This document shows positions 24,397 through 35,678 of a stretch of DNA of 64,000 nucleotides, in pieces. The position numbers and the translations under genes are program-made. How positions within the stretch are numbered: position 1 is the stretch's first letter; each line of letters starts with the position of its first letter. The notes beneath the pieces were generated by a model. The model made no database searches, had not been told where the DNA came from, and saw only the letters and a program-made list of their open reading frames with translations. Source of the stretch: Brachynemurus nebulosus (taxonomy: Eukaryota; Arthropoda; Insecta; Neuroptera; Myrmeleontidae); assembly GCA_035578155.1 (NCBI GenBank), contig JAPWDM010000005.1:48068954-48132953 (forward strand). Reading direction: 5' to 3'.

Positions 24397-25087
24397 GTCA
24401 ACTTCCCATTGGGTGTCGTCAAAGACTAGGGACTACTGTACATAAATAATTCTTTTTTCATTTTAGGCGACTCCCCCCCTGGGCCCCCGATAGAGGCTTT
24501 ACCCTTTGCACCATACTGGGGGCTTCGCCTTCCTTACCTAAGGGTAGGGGCTCCACCCTTATCAAACAAATGATAACATCATTTGTTCTCAAGATATGCG
24601 AGACAAAATATATTTTGGCAAAAACCTAATTTTTTCAAGTTTCTTATTTTTTTTTTTTTAATTTTGTAATAAAATACTGGCGTTTTTAACATCAAGGAAG
24701 GTTCTTAGGCCATTATATAATAATGTTATAGTACAAAAATCCATATAATCTATATTATCTTAATAAAGTTAATTCCGTTTTTTACCACAAAAAACAAACC
24801 GCCAATCCGAATTTGCTGAAAACTTTATCCGGTCTTCATTTTTTGATTACGCATCTAATGAAATTAGTCCGGAGTTGATATCACCATTTGTTCTCGAGAT
24901 ATGCGAGACGAAAAAAAATTGACGAACGAACGAACGAACTAACGAACGAACGAATTAACGAACGCACACACAGGCATCACGCTAAAAACGATAGACTCAG
25001 ATTCTAGTAACCTTGAAACGTGGAGATATATCAAAATTAGCGATTCGTAAAATCGGACCCATTACAATAACTTCCTATGGGAAGTTA
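24397..25087. mobile_element. Possible element bounded by AACTTCCCAT
   Basis: The left boundary reads CAACTTCCCATTGGG and the right boundary ends CTATGGGAAGTTAAAA, a short inverted match. Inside, the block ATTTGTTCTCAAGATATGCG occurs twice (near 24581 and 24882) as a direct repeat. There is also a C-rich patch (CTCCCCCCCTGGGCCCCCGA) and a GAAC tetranucleotide run near 24922-24956. No ORF. Boundaries tentative. Confidence 0.35.
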
Positions 25088-25194
25088 AAAAGATGTAATA
25101 TTGTTTTGAAATTGAATTTAAAAAAAAAAAAATTACAAAATTATTAAAAAAATTCATCATTTACTTCATTGGAACTTTGCATTTTATGTAACAA

Positions 25195-25753
25195 CTAGCC
25201 GTATGCCCGATGGGATTTCCCATCGACAACATCTTTTTATTAGGTACTCACTTTTTGCTCACTTTTAATGTTTTTCAAAAGCGTAAATCAATATCCACGT
25301 TTCTAGCTTTAAAAATGACGAACTTCCCATATGAACTTTCATTTTCTGTTTTAACTCCTTAGGGAATAAATTTCCAGAAACAACTGACTTTTATTTATAA
25401 ATAAAAGCCTAAACGCCTTTTTTCATAACTCCTGTGCTTAATTTCGTCCTTCTAAACCCAACAGTTTAGGTTGTGCGTTGTCTGTCAGTCAAAGTTAAAG
25501 ATTCATTAAATAAGATATTTTTTATTTTAATAGTCATAGTAACATATTTTTCTAACTTCAAAAATAACGAATTTCCATAAAAATTTTCATCCACTATTAA
25601 ACCCACTTAGAGGACGAATTTTCAAAATTCCTTTCTTTGTGCTCACCTACGTTACATAGGGAACTCCTATGCAAAATTTCATTCTTCTAAACCCAACAGT
25701 TTAGGCTGTGCGTTGTCTGTCAGTCAGTCAGTGTTAGAAATTTATTAGGTAGA
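25195..25753 (+). mobile_element. Dimeric dispersed element, plus copy
   Basis: Starts CTAGCCGTATGCCCGATGGG and ends near GTCAGTCAGTCAGTGTTAG. It matches 33237-33795, which lies in opposite orientation, over its full ~559 bp. It is a partial dimer: CTAAACCCAACAGTTTAGG with GTGCGTTGTCTGTCAGTC occurs at about 25453-25492 and again at 25688-25727, each preceded by a TTCGTCCTTCT/TTCATTCTTCT block. No ORF. Class uncertain. Confidence 0.7.
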
Positions 25754-26055
25754 TTTCAAATACCGGAGGTAAAAGCCAGTTTAAAATAAATTCTTTTTTT
25801 CATTTTTATGATTATTACTACCAATTTTTGACAATGATCTAATAAAATTTGAAATAAAATTACTTAATAAAATTACAAAATTGGAATATTTTAGTGTTAG
25901 AACAAACAAAAACAAAAGCCATATAAGCCTGTGGAAGCCCTATAAAAGCTCATATACTATGTGTATAATATAAACAATGAGTCTGACTGTTTATTTGAGT
26001 GTGGGAGTGTTTTCTTTATAACTTTTACGAAATATTCCAAATAAACACGGTTGGT

Positions 26056-26100
26056 TAAGTGCAAGTATGACTCGCGTGTTGCAGGTTCCGTACGGCATTG
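26056..26100 (+). repeat. Dispersed repeat of the CAAGTGCG/GGGTTCCGTA family, fragment
   Basis: TTAAGTGCAAGTATGACTCG, then GCAGGTTCCGTACGGCATT. Closest of the window's copies to the pattern with CAAGTGCGAGTCGGACTCGC and GGTTCCGTACC known to me from other insects. Ends 50 bp before the mariner element. Confidence 0.55.
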
Positions 26101-26150
26101 AAAATAAATACAATTAGTAAGAAAAGTTAGCTTACTAAATAAACATTATA

Positions 26151-26828
26151 CGAGGGCTGTTCAAAAAGTAACGGACCTTCTGTCCTCCCGCTTAAACGAA
26201 TGAAGCGTTGGTAGCCAAGCTTAGTAGGGATGTGGAAGGGACTGTCATGCGCATGCATGAACTGTTTCGTGTCATGACAAAGCTTCAGTCGCCGGCAGTC
26301 AGCCTAGTAGTGTAGACCTCTCTGTTGTGCTCGGCGGTTTTTATAAATTTGTAAAATGACAGAAAAATTTGAGCAGCGTTTTACTGCATTAAATTTTGCC
26401 CAAAGCTTGGCGATTCGACCGAATCTGTGGGCAACAAAAACTTGGTAGCTCCATCACGACAATGCACCTGCCCACTCTGCACACCTACTTAAGAGTTTTC
26501 TCGCTAAAAACAGCACTCCTCTGGTTCGTCAAGCTCTGTACTCCCCCGACATGACTCCCTGCGACTTCTGGCTATTTCCTAAGCTGAAAATGCCCCTGAA
26601 AGGAACTCGATTTCAAGAAAGAGAAGACATTAGACAGAATACGACGGCCGAGCTTAACAGCATTCCAAACGATGCCTTCCAGAAATGTTTTGAACAGTGG
26701 CAGAAGCGCTGGGAGAAGTGTGTGCATCACCAAGGAGACTACTTTGAAGGGCATTAGAGGTTTGTAGCTTTAGTTCAATAATTGCACTTTTAATTAACAA
26801 AAGTTTGATACTTTTTGAACAGCCCTCG
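26151..26828 (+). mobile_element. Internally deleted mariner element
   Basis: A 678-bp element with perfect 20-bp TIRs (CGAGGGCTGTTCAAAAAGTA at 26151-26170, complement at 26809-26828) and TA on each side (26149-26150, 26829-26830). It keeps the start of the transposase, its 3' end and both termini, but lacks the middle of the gene, so it is a deletion derivative of a full-length mariner of roughly twice the length. The intact TIRs mean it could still be mobilised in trans by a related transposase. Confidence 0.92.
26356..26757 (+). pseudogene. Mariner transposase pseudogene, internal deletion plus in-frame stop
   Basis: Transposase of the mariner (DD34D) group; the family cuts and pastes DNA at TA sites. 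Reading begins at ATG 26356 with MTEKFEQRF, a mariner-like N-terminus, continues for 30 codons, meets an in-frame TAG (26446-26448) and then resumes in the same frame. After the stop come HHDNAPAH (codon 35 is D) and YSPDMTPCDFWLFPKLK (codon 70 is D), with 34 residues between the two aspartates as the family requires. The end reads WEKCVHHQGDYFEGH, typical of mariner C-termini. Only about 133 codons remain of a family length near 345; the helix-turn-helix region and the first catalytic aspartate are missing, so it is inactive. Confidence 0.92.
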
Positions 26829-26849
26829 TATGGTTACCATAATATTAAC

Positions 26850-26945
26850 CATAGTTAATGTTAATTAAAAATCACATAGTGACTGAAATATTTTCAAATC
26901 GGAACGGCTGGGACTCGAACCCAGAACCACCAGGTAATAATATAT
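26850..26945 (-). mobile_element. tRNA-derived SINE, diverged copy
   Basis: On the minus strand the sequence GGTTCTGGGTTCGAGTCCCA holds a good pol III B box (GGTTCGAGTCC). It is followed by a tail ending GTCACTATGTGATTTTTAAT. The same B box plus tail order is at 55785-55905. The A box is degraded, and no full cloverleaf can be drawn, so it is a SINE rather than a tRNA gene. Confidence 0.6.
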
Positions 26946-28129
26946 GTGTTACTACTCTCTTTTATCAGAACCCTAAAAAAAGTTTGTGATACGACTAGAA
27001 AAAATATTAAAGGTACATGAATATATTGATCAAAAATTGAGATTCATTGCGTTGTAATGTATTTGGTAACAATCTGTTACCAAATACCTTTTCCACTCAA
27101 ATGCTTCCCATCTGTTCCAACATCGAAAATATCGTTTGAATTTCAATAAAAATGAATACCTATCAAATATTCTAGATGAAAAATATTCAATAGAAATCAC
27201 TCAACTGTACAAAAGACAAGATCCAAGTTTTCTTTGTTTAACCTGTAATTATTTTCAACAAGTTGAAATGTACTTAAATAAATACACCCCTGGGATAACT
27301 GTCGGGTAAACCAAGCAACCATAGTCATAATTATGTAAATATAAATGAACGAAATATAGCTGTAACAATTTAAATATTGTCTTTTTCTCTAAACTTGTTC
27401 AAAAACCCATAAAAGTACGAAAAATATACAACTAAACAAAAGAAAAACAAGAAAAATAAAAGAAATCGAACGAAAACCTACAAGGATATGCCTACAAGAT
27501 TTAGACGAAGAAATATTCTTCCTTTTTTATGTACGGGAGCTTAAAATAAAAATAGCATAAAATTATTTAAACAGACGTCATCATAAAATTTCTTTTTTTT
27601 TATCTGCTTAGAAAATACATGCTTCCATCTCGACAAACAGGTTGCGTTTGTTTGTATATCGTTATCTTTATTTATTTTAAACATATTGTAACTTGTTGTC
27701 TCCGTTCGTTTGAAAATAATGTCATCTTATATGCGAGTGGAACCAAAAAAGAGATTTTATTTGCTCGAATTCGCATCGATAATTTACACCTTTTCGAAAC
27801 AATTTCGAACAATTTAAAAAATTCAATTTTTTTTCTTTTCGGAAAATATTTTGAACTACAGAGATGGTATATATTTTGTATTTTATTAAATATAAAATAG
27901 TAGATATTCCAAAGATTGGACTTAATAGGTATATTCATGGGTAAACAAGAGCATTGCTCACATTGTATATTTGAGTATGTAGTGGTACTCTGATTTGTCT
28001 ATTGAACGCTATCGGAGCACCCAACGTTCCCAATGTGGGTATTTTCCAAAATAATAAAACGGAAATTTTATTAAACAATTGAAATATGGGATAACAATAT
28101 TTCAGTATAGGTAATTGACATTTCTCTAA
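26946..28129. other. AT-rich stretch, no gene seen
   Basis: One small hairpin (GTATTTGGTAACA with TGTTACCAAATAC, about 27058-27087). ORFs at 27619-27900 and 27672-27938 overlap on opposite strands and carry no domain. Confidence 0.5.
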
Positions 28130-28320
28130 GTTCGATTTGATTTCACTAATCCGAATTCCAAGTCCAATTGTGATTCCACTGTTTCTAATTCCAATTCCAA
28201 TTTGATTCCACTAGTTCCAATTCCCAAGTCCAATTTGATTATCCACTGTCGTCCACTCGCTTGATTACGCACTCTGAATTCCAACTGTTCGATTACAACT
28301 CCGAATTCCAACTGTTCGTT
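28130..28320. repeat. ATTCCAA-type minisatellite
   Basis: Degenerate units built from AATTCCAA and GATTCCACT repeat through the stretch; the last two are a 30-odd-bp direct repeat (GAATTCCAACTGTTCGATTA, then GAATTCCAACTGTTCGTTTA). The minus-strand ORF across it is a translation of the repeat. Confidence 0.75.
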
Positions 28321-28477
28321 TATGGCCTGGCGGGTTCTGATTTTTTACCCCTTCGGATGCTGACGTCTGTTGTTGTTCAGAGGGTTGTTTACGCATAATA
28401 GAAGTTTGTCGAACGTTCTGGAACCTTCCACCATAATATAAAAATAAAAGAAATCCAGTATTAAAAATAAAATTGAA

Positions 28478-28560
28478 GAACGTAGTGGGGATTGAACCCG
28501 GGCCCTCAACATCCGTAGCCGGACTCCTTATCCACCTAGCTATAGGTACGCCGACTTGGG
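28478..28560 (-). mobile_element. tRNA-derived SINE or tRNA pseudogene
   Basis: Minus strand carries an A-box-like TAGCTAGGTGGATAAGGAG (about 28525-28543) and a B-box GGGTTCAATCCCC (about 28486-28498), spaced about as in a tRNA. The would-be acceptor arms do not pair, so it is not a working tRNA. It may be a second SINE family, since its tail does not match the 26850 and 55785 copies. Confidence 0.55.
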
Positions 28561-28832
28561 TGGTACTTATGTTAAAGACTTTCTATGTGTACAGGTGGTC
28601 TTGTGCATCATACCGTAGCATCGAATTATACCGTACGCAATGTTTAGTACAGTAGGGCCCCAACAAGTAGGGCCCCAAATTTTATTGATTCAAGCTAAAA
28701 TTTGGACTTTTAGCGAATTTCGAAAACTCGAAATTCAGCTATTACAGTAGGTGTCATGACGCAATCAGAGTCCGGGACTATGGCAGAAATCTGTTTTGAG
28801 GTCCCTAGAATACGAAAATGATATTCACTAAA

Positions 28833-28835
<3 letters not shown>

Positions 28836-28902
<67 letters not shown>
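28836..28902. repeat. (TA)n microsatellite
   Basis: Uninterrupted run of about 67 bases. Confidence 0.95.
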
Positions 28903-28906
<4 letters not shown>

Positions 28907-29554
28907 GTGTTCCCACGATAACTCTCGAACGAAACGTCTAACGCTTATGAAATTTTGTGTGCGGACTGGATTCTGAATTGGCTTGGCTAAGTTCGTTAGC
29001 CAGACACGTCGGATGCCCAGAAGTAGGTTTTCTGGCCATTTTTTATCATTCGATCCTATCATAAGGCATTTCAATTTTTACATCGTTGAAAAGGAAAAAA
29101 AAAATTATGAAGAAAATATTCTTATAATTTTCTTTCTATTTTAAGTATTTTTCGAGAAAATGTAAATTTTCACTTTTATTCTTTCTTTGTTAGTCTAATA
29201 AGTAATTTATATTTATATCTCAGTTCTTTATAAAGTATAAAAATATTTCACTTTTTTATTAAAGAATTTTGTGAGAACAAGTGAAAACTATTCACATATA
29301 TGTGATATAACACACATACATGTATAGAGTTTTGTTTCTCATTTATTGCATTATAATTAGCATGGTTCTATCCCATGTTAAAAAATGTAAAATAAACAGA
29401 TTTTCTAAGCTAATGTAATGAAGAATTTTTTTTTTTTTTTATTGAATTTTTAAGTAAACAAGAAATTGAAGATTATGTTATGATATAAATATTAATAAAT
29501 ATGAAACAAAACAAAATATGTACAATGTACATATGTATGTACGGAAAAATATTT
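28903..29554. other. AT-rich stretch, no gene seen
   Basis: No supported feature; the ORF at 28835-29074 is mostly the TA array. Confidence 0.5.
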
Positions 29555-31207
29555 TGAATCGATTTTGAAAATTTTTCCACTAATAATTAATAATGTTAAA
29601 AAATTAAACCATTTCAAATGGATTTAAGGTATTTTATGTGAGGTCAAGGTTTTCGGGACCTAAAAAGGCCAGAAATTAATTAACCAATCGATTTTAAAAA
29701 TTTTTTCACAGTTAGTAAGTTAAAGTATTTGAATTAATTAATTAAATGATGTCCGCAAGAAGCTTACGGACTGCCATAAGTTATATGAGATCCTTAGAAC
29801 CCTTTTCTTACTGTTAGAGTACTAGACTTGTATGAGTTTCGCCAGGATTTACTGATCCCATAATTGTAAAAAATAAACAAAACGACCAATTTTAAAAATT
29901 TCTTCACTATTACAGAGCTAAACTATTTTAGATAGATTTAGAATACATTATGTAAGATCCGCCAGGGTCCACAGGACCCAAAAGTGTCAAAAATAAACTA
30001 ACTGACCGATTTTGAAAATTTTTTCACTGTTACAGAGCTAAACTATTTTAGATAAATATCGATTACGTTATGTAAGGTCCGCCTCGGTCCATAGGACCCA
30101 AAAGTGTCAAAAATAAACTGCCTGATCGATTTTGAAAATTTTTTCACTGTTACAGAGCTAAACTGTTTTAGATAAATATAGATTCCGTTATGTAAGGTCT
30201 GCCAGGGTCCATAGGATCCAGAAGTGTCAAAAATAAACTAACTGACCGATTTTGAAAATTTTTTCACTGTTACAGAGCTAAACTATTTTAGATAAATATC
30301 GATTACGTTATGTAAGGTCCGCCTCGGTCCATAGGACCCAAAAGTGTCAAAAATAAACTGCCTGATCGATTTTGAAAATTTTTTCACTGTTACAGAGCTA
30401 AACTGTTTTAGATAAATATAGATTCCGTTATGTAAGGTCTGCCAGGGTCCATAGGATCCAGAAGTGTCAAAAATAAACTAACTGACCGATTTTGAAAATT
30501 TTTTCACTGTTACAGAGCTAAACTATTTTAGATAAATATAAATTACGTTATGTAAGGTCCACCAAGGTCCATAGAACCCAAAAGTGTCAAAAATAAACTA
30601 ACTGACCGATTTTGAAAATTTTTTCACTGTTACAGAGCTAAACTATTTTAGATAAATATAGATTACGTTATGTAAGGTCTGCCAGGGTCCATGGGATCCA
30701 AAAGTGTCAAAAATAAACTAACCGACCGATTTTGAAAATTTTTTCACTGTTACAGAGCTAAACTATTTTAGATAAATATAGATTACGTTATGTAAGGTCT
30801 GCCAGGGTCCATGGGATCCAAAAGTGTCAAAAATAAACTAACCGACCGATTTTGAAAATTTTTTCACTGTTGGGAAACTAACTATTTTAGATAGACATAC
30901 ATTACGTTATTTAGGGTCCGCCAGGGTCCATGGGACCCAAAAGTGGTAAAAATAAACTAACCGACCGATTTTGAAAATTTTTTCACTTTTACAGAGCTAA
31001 ACTATTTTAGATACATATAGATTACGTTATGTAAGTTCTGAAGTGTCAGTAGGACCTAAAAGTGTCAAAAATAAAATAACTAACCGATTTTGAAACCTTT
31101 TTACTATTACCGAGGTAAACTATTTTAGATAGGTACAGGTTGTGTTATCTGAGATCCACAACTGTCCTGCGGATGCAAATGCGGCGTAGAATGCTACACA
31201 ACGGGTT

Positions 31208-31277
<70 letters not shown>

Positions 31278-31590
31278 CATAAAGTCCGCCTAGAATATAC
31301 GGTCGAGCTGATTTTTTAATGAGGTCCACCGGGATCTTGCAGATCCGAAAACGCCAGTAATAAGCTATCGAACCGATGCTAAAAAATTTCTCACTGCTAG
31401 AGAACTAAATTATTTTAGATGGATACAACTATGCTGCACAAAATTCGTTCGGGTTCTTGGGTCCCCAAAAATACCAAAACTAATTACCCAACCGATTTTA
31501 AAAATTCTTTTACTCTTAGAAAGCTAAACTATTTTAAATAGGTACAGGTCTTAGATGAGATCCGCCTGTGCCCAAGATTTGGAAATTCGC
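29555..31590. repeat. 120-bp tandem satellite with 240-bp higher-order repeat
   Basis: About fifteen units, each containing GACCGATTTTGAAAATTTTT, CACTGTTACAGAGCTAAACT, ATTTTAGATAAATATAGATT, and a GC-richer block GGGTCCATAGGACCCAAAAG. Between 30001 and 31090 units follow at 119-120 bp. Edge units (29555-29990 and 31090-31590) are diverged and carry indels. Positions 30001-30240 are identical to 30241-30480, a recent two-unit duplication; 30661-30720 and 30781-30840 are also identical. GGGTCC-ATA-GGACCC is a perfect 6-bp inverted repeat placed once per unit in the less diverged copies. Although 120 is a multiple of three, all frames contain stops, so it does not encode a repeat protein. Confidence 0.92.
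31213..31275. repeat. (TA)n microsatellite inside the satellite
   Basis: TA run of about 63 bases that interrupts the diverged right part of the 120-bp satellite. Confidence 0.95.
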
Positions 31591-33236
31591 TATGTTATGC
31601 AGATGCTGCGACAGGGGTATTCTTTTAAACAGGCAGTACCTACTCTTTTTTTTAATCAAGACAGTTTACTTTTTAAGCAGACCACTGTAAAGTTGTTTTG
31701 AGCAGTTAAAAGATCTGTTTAAAAGAGTAGATCATAATTTTGGGTGGGTTAGCTAAAGTTTTGATAAATTACATAATATAGACAATCATTTCACTTGCTC
31801 CTGAATATAGACAATGTACATTCTGTAGTCAACCGCTAGAATAGACTACATCTCATCAAAATAATTTTATCTTGTATTTCCTCCGGTATTTGTATGCATA
31901 TATACGTATCAAATGAATTCCTGTTACTAAAAACAGGAACGTTTTCGTGAAAATTCACCTTATTTTGTATAATTATATTAAATATTTCTGTCATATATGT
32001 AAATAAACAGATATGTAAATGTATGTAGGTATCTATTGTGCTCCATGGAGCTATAATGTGTGCTCTTATTCTTACAATTCGTAATAAGAATATAAATTTT
32101 GTTTTATTTTATCTTATTCTAGTTAATTATGCCTTTTAGACGCTTTTATGTTGAAATTATTTATGTTTAGGTAATAATAATAATAAGTATCTAGCTCTAT
32201 TCATTTTGAGCCATTAATTGCAAAATTAACGGGAAATTAAGTTGACAGCTAAACAGTATACAGCATGTGCTTTTTTTGCGGTAAATAGGGGCCATATCAA
32301 AAAATCTCACTAAATAAAAAACTATACAAACAAAAACTTTATAAATAGCTATAAAAGGTATAGTTCGTCCCAGATTGTAAAGAAAGTTTCATAAAAAATA
32401 TTATATACCTAACTTAAGACGCTCAAAACGTCACAATTTCTTTAGAATTTGCTTTAATAAACAAGGTAAATCATTAATTTACACATGAAAATATTTTATT
32501 TCATTTTTATATTTATATAATATTACAAAACTTGCGATAAATACGAAAGATACTTAATGATGCAATAACTTATATTCTTATGCAATGCATATTCTGATTT
32601 AATCCTTAAAAACACTCAATAAGTAACTTTATTGCAAATTAATGTTCAATTTTCTTGCCATTCTTTGAAAAAAAAAAAGAAATCGTATAGAAAATGTCAC
32701 AAAAAAATTACGCATAAAAACAGTTTTTGTTGTATTATACACCATGGGACTAAAGAGTGATTTTTGACCCCCATATATGAGTTTTATTGTCAGAGGATCA
32801 GTAAAGGCCCGAGGGCAGTAAACTTCACACTCAGGATCAATAGAAATACTTTAATCCCATGACATATACACTATTTTTTGCAATTCCAAATAACTTAAAA
32901 AATTCTAAATATTTAGGAAAAAATTTTTTAATTGTCATTTAAATTTTGTAAAATAAATACATCAAATATGTTGTAAACAAATTGAACAGATTGGATATTC
33001 TTAATTCATGTTTTAAAAGAAACGATTCATGGCCAAATCTATCCTTTCATAATACGTTCTTGTGTATTAATTTACAGCGAGTAAGTATACTATATATGGT
33101 TTATATTATACCGATCACGAATATGACCTTGTATATGTACACCCCTTACCTCATACATCGGTAAAAATTATTTATTTTTGGATAAAAATCTAAAAGACTA
33201 TACAAGTAACTACTTATTGTGAACAAATTTAAAAAA
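31591..33236. other. AT-rich stretch with one small inverted repeat
   Basis: CATGGGACTAAAGAG (near 32743) and its approximate complement CTTTAATCCCATG (near 32849) bound a ~120-bp unit that may be a small MITE. Otherwise nothing supported; the ORF at 32982-33164 has no domain. Confidence 0.45.
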
Positions 33237-33795
33237 TCTACTTAATAAATTTCTAACACTGACTGACTGACAGACAACGCACAGCCTAAACCGTTGAGTT
33301 TAGAAGAATGCAATTTTGCATAGGAGTTCCCTGTGTAACGTAGGTGAGCACTAAGAAAGGATTTTTGAAAATTCGTCCCCTAAGTGGGTTTAACAGGGGA
33401 TGAAAGTTTATATGTAAATTCATTATTTTTGAAGTTAGTGGTATATAAAAATATGTTACTATGGCTATTAAAATAAATAATATAATAGTTAATAAATCTT
33501 TAACACTGACTGACAGACAACGCAAAGCCTAAACCGTTGAGTTTAGAAGGACGAAATTAAGCACAGGAGTTATGAAAATTGGCGTTTAGGCTTCTATTTA
33601 TAAATAAAAGTCAGTTGTTTCTGGAAATTTATTCCCTAAGACAGAAAATGAAAGTTCATATGGGAAGTTTATCATTTTTGAAGTTATAAACGTGGATATT
33701 GATTTAGGCTTTTGAAAAACATTAAAAGTGAGCAGAAATTGAGTGCCTAATAAAAAGATGTTGTCGATGGGAAATCCCATCGGGCATACGTCTAG
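33237..33795 (-). mobile_element. Dimeric dispersed element, minus copy
   Basis: Inverted counterpart of 25195-25753. On the minus strand it starts CTAGACGTATGCCCGATGGG and has the same two CCTAAACNNNGAGTTTAG-type blocks with GACAGACAACGCA, so the dimer arose before this copy was made. Several indels and substitutions separate the copies. The ORFs at 33286-33525 and 33598-33780 lie inside it and are not genes. Confidence 0.7.
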
Positions 33796-34786
33796 TAGAA
33801 AATAACTGAGTAATAGTTAATTCGAATTTTGTCATATAACACAAAAAATGAGAAAATTTTTTTGATACAATGTATGCTTAAAGTTTATATATCCCTGAAC
33901 AATTAATTTAATAGTACATACATAATTGTTTTATCACACAACTAAAGTACTATGTTAGTTCCGATTTTGTTTTTACATTTTCGTTTATTTTTTATCGTAA
34001 TTCTGTTGTTTTATTCCTACGATTCGCCCTCCTTGATGTTAAATAAAAAATTATTTTTGTATGTTTTTCGTTTTTTGTTTTTTTACATAACGTAAAAAAA
34101 TATGAATGTGTAAGCAATTTTTTATTTTAAAATGTTTTATTTTCTTTTATGTTTTAACAAAAACAAATGAATATTAATTACGTTATTTTAATGGTTTTAT
34201 TAAAATTTATTATTGTTAGAAAAATATTTACATGATGTAGATACCAGAGGAAATTTAATGGATCATTCCGCTTATAGTTTATTAAGGTAATTATATTTCC
34301 GGTTGTAAGTTTTATATAGGACTGTTGGTGTTTTGTAACATTTCGAGAGAGGTTTTACTGTAACCGGCTGAGTTTTAGCCGCCGCCTGTTAACGTGTTTA
34401 AATTGTTGATTTGTTTTATTTGTTCTTTTGCTTCACTTGCGTGAATACCTATTCAGTCAAAAACATAAAAGAAGGGGATACTTGAAAAAATAAATACTTG
34501 TTTTCCACAAAAAACGTTGAAAATTGAAGAGCTGGTTTTTCACATTTTGATTTCCTTATACAATTTTCTCTCCTCCTCTGTTTTGTGTGTTGTCAAACGA
34601 ATTATTTTACCATTGTTTATGTATTTATTTATTTATTTGTTTATTTGTTATTGTATATTGTATTGTTTATTGTGCCTATACGAGTACATAACGCATACCT
34701 GCGTGTAGTACGTATAATATTACAACACGCGTGTAAATTTCTTATCTGACTCGTGTCCTTGGTGAGCTTTTACTTGAAAAAATTCA
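33796..34786. other. AT-rich stretch, no gene seen
   Basis: Long T-rich runs and a TTTA tetranucleotide patch near 34620-34650. The ORF at 34517-34708 is a translation of that low-complexity region. Confidence 0.5.
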
Positions 34787-34930
34787 CCAAGTGCGTGTTG
34801 GATGTACATTAAGCGAGGGTTCCTGAATGGTTAATGTTTACCATACTATTCGGCATAAAATATAGGATACTTGGGTATAAATTTTTTACGGTTTATCATA
34901 AAAATAGATAAATATATGCGATAATGTTAT
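34787..34930 (+). repeat. Dispersed repeat of the CAAGTGCG/GGGTTCCGTA family
   Basis: CACCAAGTGCGTGTTGGATG, ACATTAAGCGAGGGTTCCTG, then ACTATTCGGCATAAAATATA. Best preserved copy of the family in this window. Confidence 0.65.
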
Positions 34931-35676
34931 GTACGTGTGTTATTATGAGAGTCAGTTAGGTGATAATTTGATGTCATGTGGCAAAAAGGATAATGGTTAA
35001 GGAGACCTCAGTTCACAAAAGTTATTCACAAAAAAAGAAAATTTTCCCATTTTCCAGCATTTTCTTCAATCATTTATAGACGTCAATTTGTTAAGTATAA
35101 TTTCTTGTACCGAAATACATACGCCTTAATGCAGAATTTCATTTATTGAAGGCCAGCTTTTCTACTTAAAAAAATTTCTTTTTGAATTTCAAAAAATTTG
35201 GTTGTCCGTATCTTCGAAAGTTACAATGCTTAGCCACAACTTAGTCGAAATTAGTTGACTAAAGTGCACTTTTAAATTTCAATGGCAAAAGAAACCTTAG
35301 CTTTATTTTAAAAGTCTTACTGACCATATCTGGCACGATGTGGCCCACAAAAATGATTTTCTTCTACACTTTTCAAAAATACCTCTAGAAATACAAGTCT
35401 TTTTTTTGTTGTACTATATGGGCTATTCCTAATGAAATTATCAAGATTGACGGCTCATAAACGGTGGGTGTTACAGTCCCGATTGAATTAGGTGAATTAT
35501 TCAAAAACACTAGATGCCTCGAATACTATATCTTTAAACTTTCTAAACTCCATAGAGTTAGGAGCATAGTCAAGAAATTCATAAATTTTTATTTTTATTT
35601 TCGATTGTATCTTTTACCGTTTACGAAATCCCTATACTAGCAATTTTATTAAGGACACGCTGATGGATTGTGAAGG
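34931..35676. other. AT-rich stretch, no gene seen
   Basis: No supported gene. Sequence such as AAAAGGATAATGGTTAAGGA and AGGAGCATAGTCAAGAAATT may be old transposon DNA but nothing confirms it. Confidence 0.45.
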
Positions 35677-35678
35677 TA

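Noticed and set aside
28478..28560. Functional tRNA gene on the minus strand
   Set aside because: A and B boxes are present but acceptor arms do not pair; better read as a SINE or pseudogene.
29555..31590. CRISPR-like or protein-coding repeat array
   Set aside because: Units are 120 bp, with no short repeat/unique spacer pattern, in a eukaryotic genome, and all frames have stops.
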